Below, piece after piece: positions 1 through 8,366 of a stretch of 64,000 nucleotides of DNA (its first letter is position 1; the number at the start of each line of letters is the position of its first letter). Source of the DNA: a virus; the IMG/VR virus record IMGVR_UViG_3300031705_000002, positions 1 to 64,000 of that record. One strand, given 5' to 3'. A program made the translations under genes and the position numbers. Under the pieces are notes generated by a model that did no database searches, was not told the origin of the DNA, and worked only from the letters and a program-made list of their open reading frames with translations.

Positions 1-593
1 GTATAAGTGAGGACAAAGTTAAGCTGATGAAGAAAGGTATTAACTGTAAACACATATCAGAATTCTTTCTTCAATCAACCCCTAACAATGGATTCACTAT
101 GGACGACTCATTAATATCATGGTATACTGCTTCAAAATTGGAAGATATACAAGATTACAAATTCTTAAAAGGTATGAAAGCACTTCATCCTAAACTTAAA
201 GAGGTGTATGACAGACTTAGAGCACGTAGAGATAACACGTATTCTAACTTCAGGTTCGAGAGGATCAGAAAAACAGCAGTAATGACTACTGTAGAGAAAG
301 TGTTTCAATTTCAAGAGTATTGCGAGTCCATAAAAGATGTGGATGATAAAGCAGCTCTGATAGAAGCTAAAAGTGCAGAGCTATTCATACTGTCCGATGT
401 AGGAGAGAGTGTAGCTGTAAATATCAAGGAACTAGCTGAGTATGACAACTTGAAAGAGTTTGCAGATGAAGTTAAACCTCTATTATCTTATATCCAGCAT
501 TTGGAAAGTTATGAGAATATGGACCCAGAACTAGAGAAGGAAGTCCTCATCTACTTGAAGGCGAAAGATAGAGATACTTGGGAAACCTTGTAG
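1..593 (+). CDS. Unidentified protein, 3' part of a gene cut by the window start
   Basis: The reading frame is open from the first bases of the window, and the codons before the first ATG (position 27) read ISEDKVKL without a stop. The gene therefore probably starts upstream and this is its C-terminal part, about 197 residues visible. I do not recognise the family. The sequence is hydrophilic, mostly predicted helical and rich in Lys and Glu, with no membrane segment and no catalytic motif that I can name. It ends with TAG and is followed by a long hairpin. It lies on the same strand as an rIIB-like gene and an exonuclease, so it probably belongs to the early or replication region rather than the virion region. 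An independent gene starting at ATG 27 with 188 residues is possible but less likely. Confidence 0.7.
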   Translation, partial: ISEDKVKLMKKGINCKHISEFFLQSTPNNGFTMDDSLISWYTASKLEDIQDYKFLKGMKALHPKLKEVYDRLRARRDNTYSNFRFERIRKTAVMTTVEKVFQFQEYCESIKDVDDKAALIEAKSAELFILSDVGESVAVNIKELAEYDNLKEFADEVKPLLSYIQHLESYENMDPELEKEVLIYLKAKDRDTWETL

Positions 594-599
594 TATTAA

Positions 600-642
600 C
601 TTAGCAGCCATATCCAGAAAGACTGGGTATGGCTTTGCTAAG
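600..642 (+). other. Long stem-loop between genes
   Basis: Seven bases CTTAGCA (600-606) pair with TGCTAAG (636-642). GCCATATCCAG (607-617) pairs with CTGGGTATGGC (623-633) with one G-U wobble. The loop is AAAGA (618-622) and TT (634-635) forms a bulge. This makes an almost perfect 18-pair stem. No T-tract follows, so it is not a classical Rho-independent terminator. It could be a processing site, an RNA-stabilising 3' end or a weak terminator for the upstream gene. Confidence 0.7.
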
Positions 643-664
643 TCGTTAAAAATTAGTAAATTAG
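634..664 (+). promoter_or_regulatory. Candidate Bacteroidota-type promoter for the rIIB-like gene
   Basis: TTTG at 634-637 and TAAATTAG at 657-664 are separated by 19 bases. The Bacteroidota primary sigma factor consensus is TTTG, about 19-20 bases, TAnnTTTG. The second box matches at all but one fixed position. A start about 6 bases later would lie just before the ATG at 687. The first box overlaps the right arm of the hairpin. This is inferred from the motif match only; AT-rich DNA gives chance matches. Confidence 0.35.
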
Positions 665-686
665 CAACCAATTAACACCAATAACT

Positions 687-1856
687 ATGATCACAATTAA
701 CGTAATTGAAGGAAAAATCTGCGGATCTTTTGGAGACACTCCATTCGCAGTACCGTACACTGAAGATGTGTACAATGAAATGATGAACCTATCTTCTCAG
801 ATGGAAGGGATAGAATCTATGGAAGACTACAATGATCTTCTAGAGGAATTTAAACCTCTAACAGTAGTAGATTACTCTGCTACAGTTGAAAGTGAGTGCG
901 AGCACTTACACGTAAATCCTGCTACAGGAGAGTTCTTCTTGAAGAATGAGGGCGTTGTATCGTCGATCCCTATGCCTGAAGCATTAGTGGATAGATTGTA
1001 TGACTCTATGGATAAGGGAATCTCTACTGAGCCTCTTATTAAGATGTGGACTAGATGGTTGAGAAACCCTATTCTAGCTGAGAAGTCTAAAAGTTCGAGA
1101 GGAGTAGTATTCTCTGAGAAGTTCTTTAACTTTGTGAACATGATGTATGTACACCCAAAGCTGAAGGAACAGTTAATGGACGAGGAAGGTTTATCCGAGC
1201 GTATCGCAGAAGAAAGAGCTACTATGTACCAAATGAAGATTACTCGTGAAGGGTTATTGAATGGGTACAAGGTCTCTACAGAAGTTATGCACAAGTATGA
1301 CACTGAGTCTGGAGAGCAAGTAGATCGCTATGCTAGAACATTCGATCCTAATACAGGAGAGATTAGTGGTGCAGGCTTACCAGAGAAGGTAGAAGACAGA
1401 CTATTTCAACCCGGTATTATGGGAACAAGTGGTGACGCATTCTACTGTGAGGGAGACAATGGATTTACTTCCCCAGGACACTTCATCAAGGTAGGTTGTA
1501 CTCATAGATTAGCTAGTTGGGACCAAGTAAATACAGACGACAATAGATCGTGTGTTAAAGGTCTCCACTTTGGTGGTCTTAAGTATATCGCATACTACTC
1601 AGGAGAGATTCACAATATCTTTGTAGACCCTATGCATATTGGAGCAGTTCCAGATGATAGAGATGGTGCTATTAGATGTAAGCAGTACTTTGTACATTCC
1701 TCTTTAGCAGGAGTAAATGGATCAATTTACCACAGTTCTACGTATGCTGAACAAACAGATGCAGAGTGGAACCTAATGAGAGCTGAAGCTGTTCTTGTTA
1801 AACTACAAAACAAAGCTTCTATCGACAAGGAAGTTGCAGAGCTTAATGCTTTGTAG
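687..1856 (+). CDS. rIIB-like protein
   Basis: This 389-residue protein resembles the rIIB family of large phages, which in T4 is involved in lysis inhibition and exclusion; its biochemical role is not settled. The N-terminal part has the short beta-rich opening and the helical middle region. The C-terminal third carries the recognisable block: Cys289-x-x-Gly-Leu-His294, then an aromatic-rich strand, then VPDD and an arginine near residues 318-328. There is no signal peptide or membrane segment. The start is ATG with an AT-rich leader and no Shine-Dalgarno sequence, as usual for Bacteroidota. A terminator follows directly. In other phages an rIIA gene usually lies beside it; none is visible here, though it could lie upstream of the window. 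The family call rests on motif pattern, not on an alignment. Confidence 0.6.
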   Translation: MITINVIEGKICGSFGDTPFAVPYTEDVYNEMMNLSSQMEGIESMEDYNDLLEEFKPLTVVDYSATVESECEHLHVNPATGEFFLKNEGVVSSIPMPEALVDRLYDSMDKGISTEPLIKMWTRWLRNPILAEKSKSSRGVVFSEKFFNFVNMMYVHPKLKEQLMDEEGLSERIAEERATMYQMKITREGLLNGYKVSTEVMHKYDTESGEQVDRYARTFDPNTGEISGAGLPEKVEDRLFQPGIMGTSGDAFYCEGDNGFTSPGHFIKVGCTHRLASWDQVNTDDNRSCVKGLHFGGLKYIAYYSGEIHNIFVDPMHIGAVPDDRDGAIRCKQYFVHSSLAGVNGSIYHSSTYAEQTDAEWNLMRAEAVLVKLQNKASIDKEVAELNAL

Positions 1857-1878
1857 TTGATTGGTGATTAATTGATAT

Positions 1879-1908
1879 AAGGGGGGAAGAGATTCTCCCC
1901 TTTTTATT
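1879..1908 (+). terminator. Rho-independent terminator after the rIIB-like gene
   Basis: AAGGGGGGAA (1879-1888) pairs with TTCTCCCCTT (1893-1902) with one G-U pair and a four-base loop (GAGA). A run of T (TTTTTATTT) starts in the last paired bases. Strong GC stem plus T-tract is the classical form. It lies 23 bases after the stop codon and separates this gene from the exonuclease gene. Confidence 0.85.
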
Positions 1909-1927
1909 TACATTTAAAACTTACATT

Positions 1928-2689
1928 ATGAAACCAAAGAAGATTGCACTAATAGATGCAGACAGCTTGATATACTATGAAATGGGTAAACCTACCCTAG
2001 AAGAGGCTATCGAGGGAATAAACAATAGAATAGAAACCATACTCTCTGAAACAGGTGCGGATGAATACGCCGGATTCCTAACAATAGGAAAATGTTTCAG
2101 GTATAACATAGCTAAGACTAAACCTTATAAGTATAATAGAAAGTTTAGTTCTAAACCTCCAATCTTTTACGCGTTAAAAGAGTACTTGCAGCAGGCGCCA
2201 CATAACTTTGTACATGTGTACAAACTTGAGGCCGACGACTGTGTGAGTGTGTACGCTACTGTGATAGCTGAAAATAAGGACAAGTCATTTGTTATATGTA
2301 GTCCTGATAAGGACGTACTTAAACAAGTACCTGGAAAGCATTTCAACTTTCAAAAGTGTGAATGGGTGGATACGAGCGATGAAGATGCTAATAAGTTTTT
2401 GTGGATTCAAACACTTATGGGAGATTCTACAGACGGTATCCCAGGAATCCCAGGTATGGGAATTAAGACATCAGAAAAAATCATAAACGAAACTAAAGAT
2501 CTAGAACACTATCAACAAGTATTAAAAATATACATAGAAAAATTTGGAATTAAGGATGGGGTATGTAAATTTACAGAAACCTTTAATCTTGTATACATGT
2601 TAAGAACACCTGAAGAGGTGCTTAGGTATACAGGAAGTGACCTGCCTGACCTAGTTACGCAGGAAATTTCAAATTCTCTGTGGATATGA
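1928..2689 (+). CDS. 5'-3' exonuclease / flap endonuclease (FEN family)
   Basis: This 253-residue protein is a phage-type 5' nuclease with a PIN-like fold, expected to remove RNA primers and flaps during phage DNA replication. The metal-binding acidic residues are visible in order: Asp10 in the first strand (ALIDADS), the EADD motif at 101-104, SPDKD with Asp127 and Asp129, and the GDSTDGIPGIPGMGIKT block with Asp166 and Asp169. The last block is the helix-hairpin-helix DNA-binding motif of the family. The length is typical of T4 RNase H and T5 exonuclease relatives or slightly short. The start ATG follows the terminator, so the gene needs its own promoter, but I see no clear consensus in the short leader. 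Its last 10 bases overlap the next gene, so the two are probably translated together. Confidence 0.92.
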   Translation: MKPKKIALIDADSLIYYEMGKPTLEEAIEGINNRIETILSETGADEYAGFLTIGKCFRYNIAKTKPYKYNRKFSSKPPIFYALKEYLQQAPHNFVHVYKLEADDCVSVYATVIAENKDKSFVICSPDKDVLKQVPGKHFNFQKCEWVDTSDEDANKFLWIQTLMGDSTDGIPGIPGMGIKTSEKIINETKDLEHYQQVLKIYIEKFGIKDGVCKFTETFNLVYMLRTPEEVLRYTGSDLPDLVTQEISNSLWI

Positions 2690-3414
2690 TAGACATAAAA
2701 AAAACTCAATGGATAGCAAAAGGAGCTAACAAGTTAATGTTAAAAGGGGAGAAATCCGCTTTTAGCACGACGCTTGATGGGGACAAGATAACTTCCGTAT
2801 CATCAAACTCTATTACTATATGTATAGGAGAGACTGTGAAGTACGAAGGGAAACTGCCCTATAAAGTGAACAAGATAAAAAAAGTAGATGGTGGATATGA
2901 ACTAATAGTCGCGGATAAAACCAAAGCCTCTATTTTTATGATGCCTATGCTTACTGGGACCCAGGATCTGTTCTTCTACAACACGTTATTTGTAAACGCC
3001 TTTATAGGTGTGGAAGGTGACTATGATTGTTTAGGACTTCTATATAGATTCTCAGGCAGCTCGACTTTCTTAAAATTTGAACAAGCTTTAAAAAGCTTTA
3101 AAAGTTTTAAAGAAGTACTAGACCCTAGCCCTTATTTTGTACTTTTTGTATTTAATATACCTAAAAAATTTCAAAACGACTACGTAAAATTCATCAAAGG
3201 ACAGTATTCTAGACTGTCCCCTGAGTTAAAAGAAAATATATTTAAATTCCACGGAGTGGATACCAATTCATCTCTAGGACAAATCTTATACAAAAGCGAC
3301 AAACGAAAACTAAGACTAGAAGAGTCTTTAGGAACATCTTTACCTACGAACGCAGAGCTACTGGATATACCAGATCTAAACACTGAGACATTCGACAAAG
3401 AAACTTACCTGTAA
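2680..3414 (+). CDS. Conserved phage protein of unknown function
   Basis: This is a 244-residue protein whose start overlaps the end of the exonuclease gene by 10 bases, suggesting translational coupling and a related role in replication or recombination. The N-terminal half is beta-rich; the middle has an aromatic, hydrophobic stretch (FFYNTLFVNAFIG, about residues 98-110) that looks like a buried core rather than a membrane helix. The second half has charged helices and a GQYSRLSPELK motif. I recall similar proteins in other large Bacteroidota phages, but I cannot assign a function. Its stop codon lies inside the 3' end of the convergent late block: the two genes overlap tail to tail by 10 bases. 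Confidence 0.75.
   Translation: MDMIDIKKTQWIAKGANKLMLKGEKSAFSTTLDGDKITSVSSNSITICIGETVKYEGKLPYKVNKIKKVDGGYELIVADKTKASIFMMPMLTGTQDLFFYNTLFVNAFIGVEGDYDCLGLLYRFSGSSTFLKFEQALKSFKSFKEVLDPSPYFVLFVFNIPKKFQNDYVKFIKGQYSRLSPELKENIFKFHGVDTNSSLGQILYKSDKRKLRLEESLGTSLPTNAELLDIPDLNTETFDKETYL
3083..3102 (+). repeat. Short tandem repeat inside a gene
   Basis: The ten-base unit AAGCTTTAAA occurs twice in a row, followed by a degenerate third unit. It encodes a repeated Lys-Ser-Phe in the unknown protein. It may be a trace of slippage; no function is implied. Confidence 0.6.
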
Positions 3415-6400
3415 GGATTAGTTTTATCTTGATCATAGACTTCTATCCATCTTGATACTTGCTTATATCCTGGAAGGAACGGTAGAGAATAATATCCCCA
3501 CGGGGTTTTATCTCTACTATCTTTTCTTCCTGATATTGCATCTACTACCTCATCTTGAGTATTACCCAAAGCTTTTAAAGCATCAGTAAATAAACTAGCC
3601 ATTGGAACAGTACCTTTCATGAACGTCGTTAGATCGTTAGGATTAAGGAGGAATCCTAATTCCATAGCAGTTCTAGATAGTGCTGAATACAACTTACGGG
3701 TTACCCAGTATTTTGTGTAGAATCTCTCCTCATCATCACCTTTGAATCCTAGTATAAGCAATCCTGCTGCTAGCATTAGTATCCCTCTCAACTCTGCTGC
3801 GGCAGCTCTTATTTGTCTAGACCGCATAGTTAAAAACTCATTATATGTAAGCTCCTGTATCTTAGGATCATCCGGATTATTCTCTTTAAACTGCTTAAGT
3901 AGTTTCTTAGCAAGTTCTTCATTTGGCTTCATGTTGTACCCAACACCGAATGTAACAACTTCAGCTGATAGTTTAACTCCTGATACTAGTGCAGATTTTA
4001 CCGTATTCATTATGCCTTCCTCAATTTGGAAAGCCTCACCTGCAATAACACCATACCTACCCATCTCATACGTATCAGCCCTGTGATTATATCTAAAAGG
4101 ACCTACACGTTCTCTAACCATACGAGGCATCCAGTTCTTGAACTGCATCATAACATTCCCTATCAACGTAGTTTGAACTGCGTTAATATCTTGGTCAGAG
4201 ACCTGACCTTTAATGCTACCTGCCACATACTGTGCAATACCTCTGAATTTTCTATAACCTTGCTCAGATAGGGCCCCATAACTAAGAGTTCCACCTTCTT
4301 GTAGTGACTCTTGGGCTAATTCAAACATAGATTTAGACCCTTCTGGTAATAAATCTAATTTCTTAGGCATCCCATTGGCGTCTACGCCGTAATTCTGCAT
4401 CATAGCAACAAGAATGTTGTTGTCAATCATCTCATCAGCTTTTCTGTACGGATAGTAAAGCTTATCCATAGTAACATACTTTGTAAGCTTACTAGCTGAT
4501 AGATCATTCGCACGTCTATGTGTTACATCATCTTGCCATATTTGGAAATCATCCACTACAGCTCTGTATACATCTGTTTGCCTTGCAAGTAGAACATGTG
4601 TTTTATTCAACTGCTTGTTTGTATAGTGCAAACCTTTAGCTCCCTCAAAATAGGCGTTAGCCTTTGCTGCGAGGTATGCCGCTGTACCAGGTACGATTGC
4701 TATAGCTAATACCTTGGCCCCAAAGTACTGTTTGGCACTTAGTATCATTTTATTCATACTATACCCTCCTATATCCTTATCTGTACTTTGGATCTTTTGT
4801 CCGTACACATAGTAATTTAAGTATAGCTGCTCAAATAATTCCTGAGTATCTTTAGAATATAGCTTGTTACCCAGTTTACCTGTGGCCTCTCTAACTACAT
4901 TTCCTTTTAAATCCTCTGTAAGAGCAGGATTGTCAATAATAAAGTTACCTAATGCTAATATAGGAGCCTCAATCTCTGCTTTATTTGCATAATTGTGTGC
5001 TGTTTTACCCATTAAGTACAATGCGCGCCCAAGATCCTTAGTCTTAGTCCCATCTGTAATGGTGTTCTGATACAATAAAGGTATAGAAGGCTCTAACACA
5101 CCTGTAACCGGATTTCTTATTCCGTGCTCTCCTTGATCTTGACTAATCTTAAGTCCTTCTAAGGTAGTATCCATGGTTAAACTGTGCGTACCACTACCTA
5201 AAGAATCTATAAGATCCTCTTGTATGTTGGCAACAAAGTTACTCTTAATAGACATACCAGTCATATCTGCGAATTCCCTGTTGGTCTTCTCGTAGAACTC
5301 AAAGAATTCCTTAAGAGGCGCTTCTTTGTGTATTTTTGAGTACTCTTCTGAGTAATATGTAGCTTCTTTTTCAGGGTTTAACTCTAAATGGTACCAAGCT
5401 TTCTTACTGCTCCACGCACTATTTCTAGATAAGTCATGTGTAGCTAGCCATGCATTTCGCATTTGCTCTCTTTGCTGAGCCTTATCTTTAATTAGTACAT
5501 CCTTGTTAGTTGCCGCATCCCATTCATAGTAATCTGCATTACGCTCTTCAATACGCGCAAATTCCCTTTTCTTCCACTGCTCAAATTTTACTTTGTAGCC
5601 TTCTTTAGCCTGGAAGTTATCCTTAAGCCATACTATATCATTATCCTTTTGAGCTTGTTCCAGTCTTTTGTAGTATACCTCAGAGTGCTTACCCCAAAGA
5701 TTACCCGTCTCAGGGTTAATCATCATAGAGTATGCATCCATTGTGGACATGTTATTACTTTTTGCCCACGCTGTTACCTTATCCTGCTTTTCTATTATAT
5801 TCTTCTCAAGAGTAGCTTGTGCTTTACGCGTTTTTTCTTGGGCCTTATCTATAAGAGACCAAGCAGTTTGAAATATAGGATGAGAAAATTCAGATGCAGT
5901 ATTGAATAGCTTTTTAAAGAATCCAAGCTCTTTCACACTACGAGTATTGTTTTGGATACCAGCAGCGTTCCCCATTTCTAAAGTACGCGCTGCATTCTCA
6001 TCTCTAAGAAGGCCGTATGTTCTTTCTATAGGTCCTGCATATTTATCCATAACCTCTTTAAGCCTTCTTCTTTCCGTGTCGGTAGAATTAGCTAGTACAT
6101 CCTTAAAGTATTCCCCAGTTTCTAGGGCCATAGTTCTGTATAAAGAGAAACTCTCAAGTAGATCTGTTATCTCTTCTATTTCCATGTAGTCAGGATTAAG
6201 AGAACCGTCGTCTAGAAGTGGTTGTTTATGCTCTAGTTTTCGTTTTATAAGAATCATCTTATTCCTAACGTCTGCTAGTATATTTCCAACCCCTCCACTC
6301 AACTGTAGATCTTGTATAGCATTCTGAAGGCTCATGATCTCTGCATTTATTGTAGACCACTTCTCGCCGTTAACTTTTTTAAGTTTGGCTTCCAGCTTTT

Positions 6401-8363
6401 TTTGTCTTGCAGAAAACTTTGTAATAAGGTTATCAATACCCTTGTCTCCGAATAGTTCAGCTGCTACAGGTATTTGTTTTAAGAACTCACTGTCCATATC
6501 CATTTGAAGCAACGTCACTTTAGGAGTTAGTTCAAAAACCCCATTAACTTTCTGTTGCTCATACTGAACATGTATTGGAACAATCCTAGATTTTCTTATC
6601 TTTGATATTCCATACTTACGCATTAAGATGTCTTTGTATGCACTAATCTGCATATTATACCCATCCATCTTTGGTCCAAAAGGACTAGATATTAGTTTAG
6701 TGCTTGCCCCATACCCAACTACGGCGTTATCTCTAGAACTAGGAGTCGTAAACTTGTAATCATATATGTCAGCGCTGTTGTCAGAGTATAGTATTACTAA
6801 ATCTGCTGTACCAGCTGTGTCTTCATGTACAATACCTTTCTTACCGTCCGGGTCATATACTACCTGTTCTGTAAACACAATGAATTCACCCTCTTTACCA
6901 GTAGTTTTGTTGATCTCTTCTTGCTGCTTCTTAGCTTGCAGGTATATACGATTAATACCCTTTGCTAAAGTGTTGAATTGAGCCTGAGTTAAGCCAGAGT
7001 CCTTGAATATTGCATCTTTGTCGCCCGTTTTATGCGCGATAAGCTCCATTATTCTTTGGGAAGTGTTATGGTGGTGCGTTCCACCCTCTCTTTTTATCTC
7101 ATTGTCTTTATTCTTGTTAATTTCTGCAGCTTTTTCCTTGCCGCCTACTTTCTTAACAAACTTTGCTTGATTTCTATCAGTAATACGATTCCATATTATC
7201 TTATCCTCATCAAGCATCTTATACCTGTTACTCTGACCTGACTCGTCTCCAATAAGAGACTCTCCATCCTTGGCCATTTTCTCTATTTCCTCATTCGCTA
7301 CTGAAACCTGTTCTATGTTAGCAGTAGTTTTGTTGAACATGTCCACAGTTCTAGCGACTTTTTCTTCATCACTCTTGGGGGCCTCGTCTTCTAGCTCGTA
7401 GAAAGGAACTTGCCCCAGAGTTGCAGTACGCGCATTCTGTATGTTGTTAACCTGTTTGTTTATAAGACTTAAAGCAGCTCTCATATATGGATCTTCACTA
7501 GGTTTCTTGAACATCCCTTTGATGAATCTCAGAACCTTGTCAAACCATCGTTCTGCTCTAGCAGCCTTGGTAGGAAACTCTCCCGTTACTTCGCCGGCTA
7601 CAATTATCTGCGCGATAACCTTACCTACGGCCTCTTCCTTAAGTCTTTCTACGTCGTTGTTGTATACTTCTGAATACTGATCTACTACCTCTTGGTATAA
7701 ATCATAACTTACTATCTCATCCATCATAGACCTATACAAAGGACTATTTTCAGACTTGAGAATCTTTACAAAAAAGTGAGCTGCCTCTTCTGGTAGAGTA
7801 CTTAGACCGGCCTTACCTTCAACTACTTCTACAACCCTGTTAAGCATGTCAGCTTTTGCAACAGCATTCATAGGGTTACCATTCGCATCTAATATTTCAC
7901 TTACAATCTTATAATCTACATTAATAAGCTTAAAGAAGTCCTGCATTTTAAGGTCTAACTCTAGAAGAGGGTTACCTTTTGCCACCATTTGGTACTCAGG
8001 AGGTAGAAAATCTCCTACGCTATTAAATACACCTGCAGCCATTTCTGTTGGTGACTGCATAAACTTATCCCTATTATAATTCTCAACTATCTTATACTCA
8101 TACAAAGTAGATTGACCTAACTGCGTAAAGTTCACTCTATGCAATGTACCCATCTTCTTGTTGTACTCCTTTAACCGTGCAAGTGTGTTCTTAACCTGTG
8201 TGTTAGACAAACCCCTTTTAGGGTTCGCCGGAAGCTTGAGATCTACCTGAGTGTTAGGTATCTTATTATTGTTCTTTGTATATAAAGAGTATGTAGAAAA
8301 ATCACCTATTGCTCCAGATAATTTTTTCCAATCCGGGTGTGATTTATTAGGACAAGTTGCCAT
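3405..8363 (-). CDS. Large virion cargo protein with PD-(D/E)XK nuclease-like domain
   Basis: A 1652-residue protein, last in the minus-strand block and 3 bases after the giant RNA polymerase gene. By position it corresponds to the large cargo proteins that crAss-like phages pack and eject together with the polymerase. Near residues 430-540 there is a PD-(D/E)XK nuclease pattern: a GTHHHNTS helix start (about 431), Asp521 in GTAD, then Asp535-Tyr-Lys537, spaced as in RecB/Cas4-like nucleases. Around residues 189-196 is LPEEAAHF, a zincin-like helix in which the first metal-binding His is replaced by Glu, so it may be an inactive protease remnant. The rest is long helical and charged. Hydrophobic Ala/Gly-rich segments near 1218-1240 and 1525-1542 could insert in a membrane during ejection. 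Start ATG; the 3' end overlaps a convergent gene. Confidence 0.8.
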   Translation of the reverse strand: MATCPNKSHPDWKKLSGAIGDFSTYSLYTKNNNKIPNTQVDLKLPANPKRGLSNTQVKNTLARLKEYNKKMGTLHRVNFTQLGQSTLYEYKIVENYNRDKFMQSPTEMAAGVFNSVGDFLPPEYQMVAKGNPLLELDLKMQDFFKLINVDYKIVSEILDANGNPMNAVAKADMLNRVVEVVEGKAGLSTLPEEAAHFFVKILKSENSPLYRSMMDEIVSYDLYQEVVDQYSEVYNNDVERLKEEAVGKVIAQIIVAGEVTGEFPTKAARAERWFDKVLRFIKGMFKKPSEDPYMRAALSLINKQVNNIQNARTATLGQVPFYELEDEAPKSDEEKVARTVDMFNKTTANIEQVSVANEEIEKMAKDGESLIGDESGQSNRYKMLDEDKIIWNRITDRNQAKFVKKVGGKEKAAEINKNKDNEIKREGGTHHHNTSQRIMELIAHKTGDKDAIFKDSGLTQAQFNTLAKGINRIYLQAKKQQEEINKTTGKEGEFIVFTEQVVYDPDGKKGIVHEDTAGTADLVILYSDNSADIYDYKFTTPSSRDNAVVGYGASTKLISSPFGPKMDGYNMQISAYKDILMRKYGISKIRKSRIVPIHVQYEQQKVNGVFELTPKVTLLQMDMDSEFLKQIPVAAELFGDKGIDNLITKFSARQKKLEAKLKKVNGEKWSTINAEIMSLQNAIQDLQLSGGVGNILADVRNKMILIKRKLEHKQPLLDDGSLNPDYMEIEEITDLLESFSLYRTMALETGEYFKDVLANSTDTERRRLKEVMDKYAGPIERTYGLLRDENAARTLEMGNAAGIQNNTRSVKELGFFKKLFNTASEFSHPIFQTAWSLIDKAQEKTRKAQATLEKNIIEKQDKVTAWAKSNNMSTMDAYSMMINPETGNLWGKHSEVYYKRLEQAQKDNDIVWLKDNFQAKEGYKVKFEQWKKREFARIEERNADYYEWDAATNKDVLIKDKAQQREQMRNAWLATHDLSRNSAWSSKKAWYHLELNPEKEATYYSEEYSKIHKEAPLKEFFEFYEKTNREFADMTGMSIKSNFVANIQEDLIDSLGSGTHSLTMDTTLEGLKISQDQGEHGIRNPVTGVLEPSIPLLYQNTITDGTKTKDLGRALYLMGKTAHNYANKAEIEAPILALGNFIIDNPALTEDLKGNVVREATGKLGNKLYSKDTQELFEQLYLNYYVYGQKIQSTDKDIGGYSMNKMILSAKQYFGAKVLAIAIVPGTAAYLAAKANAYFEGAKGLHYTNKQLNKTHVLLARQTDVYRAVVDDFQIWQDDVTHRRANDLSASKLTKYVTMDKLYYPYRKADEMIDNNILVAMMQNYGVDANGMPKKLDLLPEGSKSMFELAQESLQEGGTLSYGALSEQGYRKFRGIAQYVAGSIKGQVSDQDINAVQTTLIGNVMMQFKNWMPRMVRERVGPFRYNHRADTYEMGRYGVIAGEAFQIEEGIMNTVKSALVSGVKLSAEVVTFGVGYNMKPNEELAKKLLKQFKENNPDDPKIQELTYNEFLTMRSRQIRAAAAELRGILMLAAGLLILGFKGDDEERFYTKYWVTRKLYSALSRTAMELGFLLNPNDLTTFMKGTVPMASLFTDALKALGNTQDEVVDAISGRKDSRDKTPWGYYSLPFLPGYKQVSRWIEVYDQDKTNPYR

Positions 8364-8366
8364 AGA

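Noticed and set aside
872-1303. A 143-residue minus-strand frame opposite the rIIB-like gene
   Set aside because: Shadow frame; the plus-strand gene has clear family motifs over the same bases.
3405-3460. A bidirectional terminator at the convergent junction
   Set aside because: No GC-rich stem with T-tract could be drawn; the stop codons themselves overlap.
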